A stretch of 64,000 nucleotides of DNA, from NCBI RefSeq assembly GCF_902859695.1, contig NZ_CADIJL010000008.1, forward strand, positions 162,339-226,338, written 5' to 3'. Source of the stretch: Achromobacter ruhlandii (GTDB taxonomy: Bacteria; Pseudomonadota; Gammaproteobacteria; Burkholderiales; Burkholderiaceae_B). Shown here piece after piece: positions 46,084-55,842 of this stretch (its first letter is position 1; each line of letters begins with the position of its first letter). The notes under the pieces were generated by a model. That model was not told the DNA's origin. It saw only the letters and a program-made list of their open reading frames with translations, and did no database searches. The translations under genes were made by a program, and so were the position numbers.

Positions 46084-46199
46084 CCCCTGAAGACAAACTT
46101 GCAAACCTATGCAGGATCGATTCCGCAGCACTACGTTGCGCTGTGCGTGACAACGCATCAGGCCTTCATCAAGGAGGTTTTTGAGGCGGTGACCGCGTA

Positions 46200-49100
46200 A
46201 TGGCGTCGACACTCGAAGAACTGCAAGCAAACATCGACTCGGCCATCACTCCGGGTTTCCGATACAAGCTGCTCGCACGGGGACAATCGCGCGGAATGAT
46301 CTGGCGTGATGGGGTATTGCCCGAAGATGCGCCGAACTACGGTTCGGAACTGTCGGATGACCTTCTGTCCTATGGGTATTCACTGTTGCTTCACGGATTG
46401 CGATACACCGAGCTGGGCGGTGATGCCGATAGGGGGCGCTCGGCCTTCGCGGTTGCTGCCGAGGCCCTTGAAGCCGTAGCAGCAAAGGGCGTGGCCGACC
46501 CGGAGCGGGATTTTCATTGTCTCGTTGCTGCCGCTGCCTATCATCTGGGGCGCTTCTCGGCGCGAGCTTACTCGCTGCTGCACAAGGGACTCACCAAAGC
46601 AAACCTGTCCACCGTGGAGAGAGGACTGGCCAAGCTTATGCTTCGTGACCTCAATGGCCTCTCTCGGGACATCGAGACCTGGTTCAAGGCCGGCAAGGCG
46701 AATGACGATGCGCTTATCGCTGGGTTGTCCCGCATTCCTGAGGTGCCCGACGGCGAGGAATCATGGGAGGAAGGGGATTCGGAAAACCGTGTTCTCGACG
46801 TCCTGATCGTGGCGTTGGAAGAGAACTTCATGGCAGCGCTAGCCATGAGCTTGCTTGCTCTGGAACGCGGAGAGGACGGCTTGCTGCCGCAGGTACGGGC
46901 GCGTCTCAAGAATGGTTTGGACGTTGCGGGCGAACTCAATTTGGTATCGCAATGGTGGTGCCACAGGTTGGCCATCCATTTGCTGGACGGCCTGTGGGAC
47001 GCCAGCTTCCATAAGATATTGCCTCTTGAGGGGCCGCCAGGAGTCGACATTGGTGACTGGGCACAGCTTCGCAAACTTTTCATAGGCTCGCTGTATCGCA
47101 GGAGCAAGGCAGAGATCGACTTGTGGCCGTCGCAATTCCTGGCGGCTCGACGGGCGCTCGACTTTGACGCCAACTTGGTGCTGTCCCTGCCTACGAGTGC
47201 GGGCAAGACGCGTATTGCCGAACTGTGCATTCTGGCGTGTCTTGCAACGAAGAAACGGGTCGTTTTCGTGACTCCGTTGCGCGCGCTTTCCGCGCAGACC
47301 GAGGTTGGATTACGCCGTACCTTTACTCCGCTGGGCAAGACCGTGTCGAGCCTGTACGGCAGCATCGGTGCCAGTGGTGCCGATGTGGATGCCCTTCGCT
47401 CCAGAGACATCGTCGTTGCGACACCGGAGAAGCTCGACTTCGCTCTTCGAAGCGATCCGACACTGCTCGATGACGTTGGCCTTGTGGTGCTCGACGAAGG
47501 ACACATGATTGGCTTGGGAGAACGGGAGGTCCGTTACGAGGCACAGATCCAGCGCTTGCTGCGTCGTTCGGATGCCGCGGGGCGACGCATCGTCTGCCTG
47601 TCCGCCATTCTCCCGGATGGTGATCAACTCGAGGATTTCGCAGCCTGGCTGACCTACGACAAGACCGATGGGCTGATCAAGAATGATTGGCGCCCGACCC
47701 GGTTGCGCTTCGGGGAGGTGGAGTGGAAAGGGCAGCATGCCCAACTTAACGTCAGCGTCGGTGATGAGAAGCCGTACATCCTCAAATTCCTGGTGGCCAA
47801 GAAACCGACTAAGGGGCGAGCTACAAAGACATTCCCTGCCGACCAGAGGGAACTCTGCATCGCGACGGCATGGCGTCTGGTGGACGATGGCCAGACCGTG
47901 CTCGTCTTCTGTCCGTTACGGCGCTCCGTGCTGCCGTTCGCTTCGACGGTCATCCAGATGCACAAGCGCGGGCACATAGAGTCCGTTCTGGAGCACCCTC
48001 CATCGGTGTTGGCAACCGCGCTAGCCGTCGGTGCCGAGTGGTTCGGGCCAGACCATGACATCCTGAAGTGCCTGAAGCTGGGAGTGGCGGTACACCACGG
48101 TGCCCTGCCGACACCGTATCGAAAAGAAGTCGAACGCCTGCTGCGCGATGGCGTGCTCAAGGTGACGATTTCGTCTCCGACCTTGGCCCAGGGGCTCAAC
48201 CTTAGCGCGACCTCTCTGGTCTTTCATGGCGTGAAACGCAACGGCGATTTGATCGACATTGCCGAGTTTCGCAACGTCGTCGGACGCGCAGGGCGAGCCT
48301 ACATCGACATTGAAGGACTCGTTTTGTATCCGATGTTCGATGATCACTGGAAGCGAAATGCAGACTGGCAGGCATTGATTTCGAATCAGAAGGGCCGAGA
48401 GATGGAGAGCGGCCTACTTCGATTGATCGTTGCGCTTCTGCAGCGGATGCGGAATAAGTTGGGGAACGTCGACAGCGATCAGTTCATCGAGTACATCGCA
48501 GGGCAAGCCGCTTGGGAGTTCCCCGTTGTCGTTGCCGAGCAGGAACGGGATGCCGTCGAAGCACGCAAGCGCTGGGAGACCCACCTGATGAGTCTGGATA
48601 CGGCGATCTTCAGCTTGCTCGGAGATATGCCCGTGCCGGATGAGGAACTGGGGAGCAAACTCGACGAGATTCTCGGGTCCTCGCTGTTCGAACGAAGGCT
48701 TGTTCGGTACAACGAGGATTCGCGGACGCTGCTGATGGCGGGTTTGCACGCCCGAGCCCAATACATCTGGAGCAACAGCACCGTTCAGCAACGGCGCGGC
48801 TACTTCTTGGCCGGAGTAGGCCTTGCTACCGGCATGGCGCTTGATGCGCGAGCGCCCGAATTGGAGCAACTGCTGCTTACGGCGAATGCAGCGGTTCTCA
48901 CCGGGGAGCAGGATACGGCTGTCGACGCCATCACTGCGTTTGCCCAGATTGCCTTTCTCATCCCCCCGTTCAGCCCCCAGGCGCTGATTGATGACTGGGA
49001 GTCGCTGCTCAGACTTTGGCTGCTGGGGCAGCCTGTCACCAATGTTCTGTCGGGGAACAACGATGAAGCCATCCAGTTTATCGAGCAGGCTTTCGTCTAC

Positions 49101-49709
49101 AACCTGCCATGGGCGATGGAGGCAGTTCGGGTCCGCGCCGAAGTACATGAGAATCCCTTTTCGGACGAGGTGAAGCTGTCTGATTTTTCCCAAGCCCATG
49201 CAGTAGTGGCGCTGGAGACTGGGACCCTTTCCATCGCTGCTGCGACTTTGATTCAGGCTGGTTTCGGTTCGAGGCTCGCGGCAATTCAGGCTGTTACCTC
49301 GACCCGTGCAAACTTTGAGTCGATGAAGGGGCTGATGGCCTGGCTTTCATCTGACGAGATACGGGCCTTGTCCGTGAAGCCGGATTGGCCCACACCTGAA
49401 TCGCATCAGCTTTGGATTGAGTTCATCACCGGCCCGTCGGGAGCACTCGCCGCGAAGGCTTGGACGGCAACTACTTACTCTAGCCAAGTGACTTGGCATG
49501 ACGTGCCAATGCCACCCGGTGTGGCCTTGCGTATCGGTGGAGGGCCGGGCAAGGAACAAAGCGTCTTCTCTGCCGATTACAGGGAAGTTGGGATGATCGG
49601 ATGGATGCCAAACCCTGTGGCAACGGGGGTGATGATTGCTACTTCAAACGGATCGCAAGATAAGTTCGATTTGGAGTATATCGGGCCGGATGACATGTTG
49701 ACGTCCTGA
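46200..49709 (+). CDS. hamB: HamB-like superfamily 2 helicase
   Basis: 1,169 residues. A ~300-residue helical N-terminal region precedes a Ski2-like helicase: LSLPTSAGKTRIAELCILAC (Walker A, ~330), VVATPEKLDF, VVLDEGHMIGLG (DEGH, ~430), ISSPTLAQGLNLSATSLVFH and NVVGRAGRAYIDIEGLVLYP (motifs V-VI). A large C-terminal domain follows. Paired with a DUF1837 gene it makes a Hachiman-type (or related AbpAB-type) anti-phage system, in which the helicase senses abnormal DNA and unleashes the HamA nuclease. TAATG overlap with the full-length hamA frame. Confidence 0.85.
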   Translation: MASTLEELQANIDSAITPGFRYKLLARGQSRGMIWRDGVLPEDAPNYGSELSDDLLSYGYSLLLHGLRYTELGGDADRGRSAFAVAAEALEAVAAKGVADPERDFHCLVAAAAYHLGRFSARAYSLLHKGLTKANLSTVERGLAKLMLRDLNGLSRDIETWFKAGKANDDALIAGLSRIPEVPDGEESWEEGDSENRVLDVLIVALEENFMAALAMSLLALERGEDGLLPQVRARLKNGLDVAGELNLVSQWWCHRLAIHLLDGLWDASFHKILPLEGPPGVDIGDWAQLRKLFIGSLYRRSKAEIDLWPSQFLAARRALDFDANLVLSLPTSAGKTRIAELCILACLATKKRVVFVTPLRALSAQTEVGLRRTFTPLGKTVSSLYGSIGASGADVDALRSRDIVVATPEKLDFALRSDPTLLDDVGLVVLDEGHMIGLGEREVRYEAQIQRLLRRSDAAGRRIVCLSAILPDGDQLEDFAAWLTYDKTDGLIKNDWRPTRLRFGEVEWKGQHAQLNVSVGDEKPYILKFLVAKKPTKGRATKTFPADQRELCIATAWRLVDDGQTVLVFCPLRRSVLPFASTVIQMHKRGHIESVLEHPPSVLATALAVGAEWFGPDHDILKCLKLGVAVHHGALPTPYRKEVERLLRDGVLKVTISSPTLAQGLNLSATSLVFHGVKRNGDLIDIAEFRNVVGRAGRAYIDIEGLVLYPMFDDHWKRNADWQALISNQKGREMESGLLRLIVALLQRMRNKLGNVDSDQFIEYIAGQAAWEFPVVVAEQERDAVEARKRWETHLMSLDTAIFSLLGDMPVPDEELGSKLDEILGSSLFERRLVRYNEDSRTLLMAGLHARAQYIWSNSTVQQRRGYFLAGVGLATGMALDARAPELEQLLLTANAAVLTGEQDTAVDAITAFAQIAFLIPPFSPQALIDDWESLLRLWLLGQPVTNVLSGNNDEAIQFIEQAFVYNLPWAMEAVRVRAEVHENPFSDEVKLSDFSQAHAVVALETGTLSIAAATLIQAGFGSRLAAIQAVTSTRANFESMKGLMAWLSSDEIRALSVKPDWPTPESHQLWIEFITGPSGALAAKAWTATTYSSQVTWHDVPMPPGVALRIGGGPGKEQSVFSADYREVGMIGWMPNPVATGVMIATSNGSQDKFDLEYIGPDDMLTS

Positions 49710-49841
49710 AACTACTGAGCGAAATCGTCTTATTTGTTGCAGACGATATATGAAACGCGAGAGACGCATAGTTCCGATTTTGATACCGTAAAGCAAGATG
49801 CTAAAGAAATATAACGATTGAATCTAACTGAAGGTAGTGCA

Positions 49842-51713
49842 GTGTCGAGTCCAATACAGATTATGTCGGCCGCGGATCTTGCGTCTGCATTTGCCCTTCG
49901 TCCGCATCTGTTCGCTTGGTTTCTCGGCGCCGGAGCGTCGGCGGCTTCAGGGATACCAACCGGTTACGCCATGATTCGCGACTTTAAGACACGAATCTTT
50001 TGCCGAGAAACCGGTTACTCGCATCGTGAGGTCGATTCTGGCGACCAACTCTGGATCGAGCGAATTGACGATTTTTTTCGGCGAACGTCGCTACTACCGC
50101 CGGATGGCGACCCCAACGAGTATTCGGCTGCGTTCGAAGCGGTCTATCCGAACGAGAGGCAACGACGGCAGTACATAGACGATGCCATCCGCAAAGGTAC
50201 GCCCTGCTTTGGTCACCGGGTGCTCGCAGCCTTGATGTCGAATAGGCAACTGAGCTGTGTATTCACAACCAACTTCGACCCTTTGGTCGAGGATTCAGCG
50301 ACGCTCGCCAACTCGTTATTGCCTGCCGAGTCAAGGGTTAAGCCCACAGTCGCGGCGCTCGACTCTGCGGAGAGAGCGCTTAGGTGCCTAGAGGAGTCGG
50401 ACTGGCCGTTGGTGGCAAAGCTCCATGGCGATTACCAGTCGATCGAGATCAAAAACACTGGAAGCGAACTTGAGCGCCAGGACGAACGCATGCGCCATGT
50501 CCTGGTTGAGGCGAGTAAGCGCTTCGGACTGGTTGTCGTGGGCTACAGCGGTCGAGACGCTTCCGTCATGGAGGCGCTTAAGTCCGTGTTGAAGGATCCG
50601 AATCCGTATCCGAGTGGGCTCTATTGGGTCACGTCGTCAGCCTCGAAACTTCTGCCTGCCGTACAGCAATTCCTGGAACACGCCACGCTTGCCGGCGTTG
50701 ATGTAGCCATCGTTGAAGCCAAGACCTTTGACGAGTTGGCTGCAGACGTCGTGAACCAAATTCGGCTACCAGACGTCCTTAGCGAGCACGTCATGCAGAG
50801 ACGGGCGCCGGCAAGGCTTCAACCCGTAAAGCTCCCGGAGGCCGAGGCCAGGCCATTTCCTGTACTTCGATACTCCGCACTGCTGGTCGAGGCGCTTCCC
50901 GGCGTGGCGAGGCGGATGACGTTGAATAAGGCTGCTACTTCCCCAGAGGTTCGGCAACTATTGAAGAACCAGAAGTGTCGAGCTGTGGTCGCGGCCATCG
51001 GTCGAGAGCTGGCGGTGTTTGGAAAAGATGCGGAGGTCATTGCTGCGCTCGGCTCACTTGGGGCACAGCCCGCTGGCACTTTCGACCTGAACCCGATTCG
51101 AGACAGTTGGGCGTTGGGTTTGCTGTATGACGCTTTGATCAAAGCGCTGTCACGTCACAGGCCATTGCTGCCGCGCTACAAACGAACAGGACACTCGCTG
51201 GTCGTGGCTGGGTCTCGCGAAGGAGAGGAAGCCGAATGGGCTCGCAAACGGGAGACCCAACTTGCTCAGCTTCGATTTGCCTACGATGCGAGCTTGACCG
51301 GCGCAGTGCCGAAGCTCGGGTATCCGTATCAAGAAGGGGTCTTTTTGAAGCTTGAGCGAATCGAGGACCGCTGGTGGTGTGGGTTCGAGCCGTTTACCTT
51401 CGTGGATGTCCCGCGAGAGGTGTTGCCGGTGCTGGCACCTGAAGACAGATACGAGTTGGAGAGGCCGGTTATCGGCCGTGGAGGCGACCCGGCTGGTGAC
51501 TGGCGGCGCGAACGTTGGGCGAGGAAGTTCAACAAGCAATGGGCCGGCATCATCAATGCGTGGGCAGCATTATTGACTTCTACCGACGGGGGCAGGGTAC
51601 GGGCCTTTGGTCTGGAGGACGGAAGTGGGATCGATGCGGTCTTCTCGATTTCTCAAGTTACTGGTTGGAGCAGGCCGTCTCATCACCACGATTACTTTGA
51701 GAGGGCCAAGTGA
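49842..51713 (+). CDS. SIR2-APAZ effector of a short Argonaute system
   Basis: About 623 residues. N-terminal SIR2 NADase: WFLGAGASAASGIPTG, VFTTNFDPLVEDS with the catalytic-type Asn, AKLHGDYQS with the His, and VVVGYSGRDASVMEAL. The C-terminal half fits an APAZ region, which binds the Argonaute. On guide-directed target recognition such proteins destroy NAD+ and kill or stall the infected cell. I chose the GTG at 49842 (AAGG 7 bp upstream); a TTG at 49818 is also in frame. Its stop overlaps the Argonaute start (TGATG). Confidence 0.88.
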   Translation: MSSPIQIMSAADLASAFALRPHLFAWFLGAGASAASGIPTGYAMIRDFKTRIFCRETGYSHREVDSGDQLWIERIDDFFRRTSLLPPDGDPNEYSAAFEAVYPNERQRRQYIDDAIRKGTPCFGHRVLAALMSNRQLSCVFTTNFDPLVEDSATLANSLLPAESRVKPTVAALDSAERALRCLEESDWPLVAKLHGDYQSIEIKNTGSELERQDERMRHVLVEASKRFGLVVVGYSGRDASVMEALKSVLKDPNPYPSGLYWVTSSASKLLPAVQQFLEHATLAGVDVAIVEAKTFDELAADVVNQIRLPDVLSEHVMQRRAPARLQPVKLPEAEARPFPVLRYSALLVEALPGVARRMTLNKAATSPEVRQLLKNQKCRAVVAAIGRELAVFGKDAEVIAALGSLGAQPAGTFDLNPIRDSWALGLLYDALIKALSRHRPLLPRYKRTGHSLVVAGSREGEEAEWARKRETQLAQLRFAYDASLTGAVPKLGYPYQEGVFLKLERIEDRWWCGFEPFTFVDVPREVLPVLAPEDRYELERPVIGRGGDPAGDWRRERWARKFNKQWAGIINAWAALLTSTDGGRVRAFGLEDGSGIDAVFSISQVTGWSRPSHHHDYFERAK

Positions 51714-53164
51714 TGGCACATCCCGCAGTGGCTTCCAAACTTCCACCGTTCACACTGCTTGAGGAACCGCTATTGGCCTTCTCGCCGGCAAACCCGGATG
51801 AGGTCGATGTCCATCCATTGAGAGGCTTGGTCAGATACGGCCCTTTCTCTAAAGGCTCATTTGCCGGCTTCACCTCCAAAGTGAGGGTGGCCACCGTTGG
51901 GCCTGAAAGCGCTTTCAAGCGGCGCGGCGCGCTGATGGCATCCCTTAGGGAAACGTATGATCCGTCGGACCGTTCCGAGTACGTTCCGAAGTACCCAGGT
52001 TTCGAGCATCTTTTCAAGGTCGAGCTGGTCTCGGCGCCGAGTACTGCGCATATTCGTTGGCCTGACTCGCTTGGCCAGCTACCCGGACAGGGCTCGGCGG
52101 AGGCCCGCCTGTTCGAGGCTATGGACGCAGCACTGCGTCGGCTGGAGTCTGTTCGCAATGAGTTCGACGTTGTCCTAGTGCACTTCCCTGACTCTTGGGC
52201 CCCAGCGACGCGTACCAAGGGGTTCGATGCGCACGACGCCCTGAAGGCTCTCGGTGCCAAATACAACATCCCAACCCAGGTAATCAATGACCGGGCATTC
52301 ACCTTTAACTACAAGGCATCGTTGGCTTGGCGTCTCGCTATAGCGCTGTACGTCAAGGCAGGAGGCATTCCGTGGAAGCTGGCACGCGTACGGGGTGTGC
52401 ACGACGACACTGCATACATTGGTCTGGCCTATGCACTGCGCGGTGATCAGCGCGAGGCACATTATGTAACCTGCTGTTCCCAAGTCTTTGACATGGATGG
52501 CGGTGGCATGCAGTTCGTTGCCTTTGAGGCGCGGGACCCTGTCGCCGACCTTGCTGAGGCGCGCAGAAATCCCTTCCTGAGTCGAGATGACATGCGGGCG
52601 GTGCTTGCTCGTAGCCTGGAACTCTATCAGGGACGAAACGGTGGCAACCTACCGAAGCGCCTTGTCATCCATAAGACGACGGCGTTCAAGGCGGATGAAA
52701 TTGACGGTGCCTTCGATGCGCTTGCTGGTATCCCCGAAGTCGAGTGCATCGAAGTTGGAGCAAACTCAAGCTGGCGTGGCGTGTGGCTCATAGACTCTGG
52801 TAAAAAAAACCCGCCAAGCAAACCTTCGGGATATCCGGTCCCTCGCGGAACGGTCGTGATTCGCTCTGGTACTTCAGCATTGCTATGGGCGGCAGGCAAC
52901 GCCCCGGGCGTGTCGAATACAGGCGACTATTATCAGGGGAAGAAGAGCATCCCGAGACCGCTCCAACTCATTCGACATGCTGGTAGGGGCCCCCTCGAGG
53001 TGATTGCTCACGAAGCGCTGGCCCTGACCAAGATGGACTGGAACAATGACGCGTTGTATGACCCTGTTCCAGTCAGCATTCGCTACTCTCAGAAACTTGC
53101 AAGAACGATTGCCAATGTGCCGGACCTGCCGGGCAAGACTTACCCCTATCGGCTCTTCATGTAA
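51713..53164 (+). CDS. Short prokaryotic Argonaute (MID-PIWI)
   Basis: 483 residues, the size of short pAgos, which have only MID and PIWI domains. Seen: VVLVHFPDSWAP, DAHDALKALGAKYNIPTQVI in the MID region, and LPKRLVIHKTTAFKADEIDG in the PIWI region, with the C-terminal YPYRLFM. In this family PIWI is catalytically dead and serves as guide-directed sensor for the SIR2-APAZ partner (SPARSA). I did not find a DEDX tetrad, but cannot align it by eye. The gene ends before a strong bidirectional hairpin. Confidence 0.88.
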   Translation: MAHPAVASKLPPFTLLEEPLLAFSPANPDEVDVHPLRGLVRYGPFSKGSFAGFTSKVRVATVGPESAFKRRGALMASLRETYDPSDRSEYVPKYPGFEHLFKVELVSAPSTAHIRWPDSLGQLPGQGSAEARLFEAMDAALRRLESVRNEFDVVLVHFPDSWAPATRTKGFDAHDALKALGAKYNIPTQVINDRAFTFNYKASLAWRLAIALYVKAGGIPWKLARVRGVHDDTAYIGLAYALRGDQREAHYVTCCSQVFDMDGGGMQFVAFEARDPVADLAEARRNPFLSRDDMRAVLARSLELYQGRNGGNLPKRLVIHKTTAFKADEIDGAFDALAGIPEVECIEVGANSSWRGVWLIDSGKKNPPSKPSGYPVPRGTVVIRSGTSALLWAAGNAPGVSNTGDYYQGKKSIPRPLQLIRHAGRGPLEVIAHEALALTKMDWNNDALYDPVPVSIRYSQKLARTIANVPDLPGKTYPYRLFM

Positions 53165-53383
53165 GGGGCGGCATTGACCTGGTAGAGGCGGTCGCGGAAG
53201 CGGACTGAGCACCGGGTAGAGCGTGATGCGCGAGGGCAGGGTGCTTGCATCTGGGGCTGGTCACGGAGTTGAAAACAGTCGCTGGAGCGCTGTGCGGTGC
53301 TGTCGCGCTTCGGCATTGCGAATTTCAAGCCACGTTATTGATGCGGCGATAGCACGCCAGTATCAGACGCATTGATTCATCCG
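53165..53383. other. Gene-free stretch after the Argonaute gene
   Basis: No supportable gene or clear repeat. Its base composition resembles the backbone more than the defence genes, so it may be the far edge of the island. Confidence 0.3.
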
Positions 53384-53419
53384 CAAGAAAATCGGGGCGA
53401 GGGCCCCCCGATTTTCTTG
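53384..53419. terminator. Bidirectional terminator hairpin
   Basis: A perfect 14-bp stem, CAAGAAAATCGGGG (53384-53397) with CCCCGATTTTCTTG (53406-53419), 8-nt loop, between the convergent Argonaute and integrase genes. T-rich arms on both strands support termination in either direction. Confidence 0.75.
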
Positions 53420-53441
53420 AGTGACAGCAGAACGCTCACCA

Positions 53442-54644
53442 TCAATGGCCCTCGGGCGTGGCTCCGTCGCCACGTGCCTTGGGCACATCAGTCTGCTGTA
53501 CTCGTAAATCGACTTGCCGAGCCAACTTTCCACAATAGGCACCTGCGGCCCTTGCGCGCGCATGCCCCGCCAGTTGCGAAACCGCCAGCCGCGCCGCCCG
53601 ATCCAGTTCCGGTGATACCGGCCCGCCCCCTCGGACCGGCGACGGCACGCCAGCGACATCTTCATAGGCATCATTCAACACCTCGTGGCGCAGGCCGTGA
53701 CCTGTCGCGCCCCGCTTGCGCAGGGTGATGCCGAATTTCTCCAGGACGTAGTCCAGCCGCCGCAGGTTTCGCTTCAGGTCCCGACGCGGATCGCCCATGT
53801 GGGCGTCGCGACTGTCGACCACGCCTTGGGCAAACTCCAGCGCCGCCAAGTGGGCCGGGCTGTCCAGGGCAATCCAGCGCACCCGGCCGCCCTTGCCCTT
53901 GACCCATGCATACCGATCCGCCTGCTGCTGGTTCTCTGGCAGCCCGGTCTCGCTGAACGGCATGACATGCTGGAATGGCCGGAACTGCACCGACTCCTTG
54001 CGCCGCAGCCCCAGGGCCGACATCAGCCGCAGCGACGCGCCGACACGGAGGTCGAACTTGCATACTTCAGCGATTACCGCCTCCGCATCGATCCCTTGGG
54101 CGGTCCAGCTCTTGTCGCGCTGGGCAGACTCGTGGCGCTGGTACTCCTCCAGACTCAGGCCGTAGTGGCCCGGCTTGCGCACGAAGCCGTGCTTGCCCAT
54201 CCACATCGCCAGCCCCCGCAGGAAGCTCAGGTAGGTCTGGATCGTCGCCGGTGCCAGATGTTCCTGCTGCCAGACCTGCACCATCGCGTGGATGTGCTTC
54301 TGCCCAAGGTTGCGCGGGTCCGGCACCGTCTTGAAGCCCGCCTTCTGCTTCAAGTCGCGAAAGAAGCGCCGCAGAAACTGCGCGCGTTCCTGCCGCGTCT
54401 TATGCGAGACGGTTTTCTCCAGCGCCGTGTGCTGGGTGTTGAAGAGTTTGATCAAGACCTCCAGCACCTTGAGCGGCGGCGCCTTGCCCGGCTGGTAGCG
54501 GGCGAGGATTTCCTGGGGGGTCTTACCCGCCCAACCCTGGGGGCGAACGGGCTGCTGCTGGCTCGAGCGACCGGGGCTGGCAGGTTCCTGCAGCCGGCGG
54601 CGAGAGGTGCGGTGAACGGTGTTGCTGGGGATTGCGTTCGACAT
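53442..54644 (-). CDS. Integrase-domain recombinase (Integrase_1/SAM-like type)
   Basis: 400 residues, of the family annotated as integrase-domain-containing protein. An N-terminal SAM-like domain (KTRQERAQFLRRFFRDLKQK, IQTYLSFLRGLAMWMGKHG) precedes a catalytic domain with SALGLRRKESVQFRP (Arg), KGKGGRVRWIAL, and TGHGLRHEVLNDAYED (H-x-x-R). The usual C-terminal Tyr motif is not obvious, only AGHARARAAGAYCGKL. GGAG eight bases upstream favours the ATG at 54644. Together with the P4-type integrase it suggests more than one recombination function on the element. Confidence 0.75.
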   Translation of the reverse strand: MSNAIPSNTVHRTSRRRLQEPASPGRSSQQQPVRPQGWAGKTPQEILARYQPGKAPPLKVLEVLIKLFNTQHTALEKTVSHKTRQERAQFLRRFFRDLKQKAGFKTVPDPRNLGQKHIHAMVQVWQQEHLAPATIQTYLSFLRGLAMWMGKHGFVRKPGHYGLSLEEYQRHESAQRDKSWTAQGIDAEAVIAEVCKFDLRVGASLRLMSALGLRRKESVQFRPFQHVMPFSETGLPENQQQADRYAWVKGKGGRVRWIALDSPAHLAALEFAQGVVDSRDAHMGDPRRDLKRNLRRLDYVLEKFGITLRKRGATGHGLRHEVLNDAYEDVAGVPSPVRGGGPVSPELDRAARLAVSQLAGHARARAAGAYCGKLARQVDLRVQQTDVPKARGDGATPEGH

Positions 54645-55310
54645 GGTCATAGCTCCTTGGTCGGAGGCCCGCCGCCCGAACGGCAAGCCGATGTTGGCGA
54701 TGAAAGTGGAATCCAGGGCAGCCCCCGGCGGGACGGATTCCGTTGCCCGCGCCGGTCAGTGGTCAAGAACTTCGGCACCGCGCGCGACCACGGCGTCGCG
54801 GCACCTACCCAGGGGTTCGTCGGCCAGCGCGTCTGCGCTCGCCAACTCGGTCGGTCTTAAAAACGAAACGGGTTGATCCGGCCCATCCGTGCATTTCTGC
54901 AGCCATGGGGGTGGTGATGCCGGCCGGCCTCAGGGGCGTGGCTTGGGCATCGGCGGCGAGGTCTGGCCTCGCGCCATCTGGTGGATCGGTTCTGGAGTCG
55001 TAGCGCCATCCACTCGCATGGGTCCGCCCCTGACCGAAAGTCCAGGGCGGTGTCGAGGGTGTGAGCGAAGACGCGCGGGGAGCCCAAAGGGGCAAACACA
55101 ACCGCGCGCTGCGTAAAACGCGTGCTCAAGGGATGGCGGGAACAGAGGAGGGCATCGGGTGCCGACCGGGTGCTCTGTTGGCCGTGGTGCGCTTCAGGGA
55201 ACGCCCAGCGATGAACGCTGGCCAAGCCAAGGACATGCACTACGAGAAAGACCGCGGGACCGCCGCCTCAAGGGCGACGGCATTGCCGGTTCGAGACCAG
55301 CGCTTCAAGG
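54645..55310. other. Gene-free regulatory/backbone stretch
   Basis: No supportable gene. It begins with a 7-bp stem GGAATCC/GGATTCC (54709-54741), about 65 bp upstream of the integrase start, resembling the distal hairpins of the leaders, but without the start-proximal stem. Confidence 0.3.
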
Positions 55311-55331
55311 GCAGGTAACGACTGCGACGCC
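55311..55331 (-). promoter_or_regulatory. Repeated 21-bp upstream motif, copy 4
   Basis: Identical to copy 2 over all 21 bp (core GGTAACGACTGCGACGCC), followed after TTTT by GCTCC-gcgat-GGAGC. It is preceded by TTCAAGGGCAGG, also shared with copy 2. The nearest gene on this strand, the integrase, starts 667 bp away. Nothing else is recognisable from 55332 to 55693. Confidence 0.55.
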
Positions 55332-55693
55332 TTTTGCTCCGCGATGGAGCGGGGCCAGGATGGCCCTCGGGAAACCGTAGTTGACGCCAAGCGGGTAGGG
55401 CGGTCAAGCGGGCGGCGCGAAAGCGCGGCGATTTGCGGAGGATTGCGGGTGGCACTTGCGCGCCCGGGAGATTGCCGTAAGGCGCATTTATTGTCGCAAA
55501 GCGGCGGGCAACGAGGCAGCGGGCGGGCTTGACGGGGGAAATCTCTGCCTCTGGTCCTGAGCGGGGCAACTCAGGGCGATGCTCGCGCGCGGACCGCTCC
55601 GGCGGCAACTGCCGCGCATGGGGTTGATGCCCGCTATTTGAATGAGAGCGTAGTGACACACACGCACCCCGCCCAGGGGATGAGGCTTTCAGG

Positions 55694-55731
55694 TGTCAGC
55701 GAAATGTCCGTGCATCGCCGGTTCGCTGACA
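55694..55731. repeat. Inverted repeat upstream of parM
   Basis: TGTCAGCGAA (55694-55703) and TTCGCTGACA (55722-55731) are perfect 10-bp arms with an 18-bp spacer, 112 bp before the ParM-like gene. It could be an operator or part of a centromere for the ParM system. Confidence 0.55.
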
Positions 55732-55842
55732 GCGGGCCGGGCCCGATGCCGAAATCGGCCTCTTTGAGTGGGGATTTCGTGTGGCGGGATCAGGTCGCCC
55801 TGTCGATGCTGATTGACCTCAACCCTGCCTCGGAGCCTTGTC

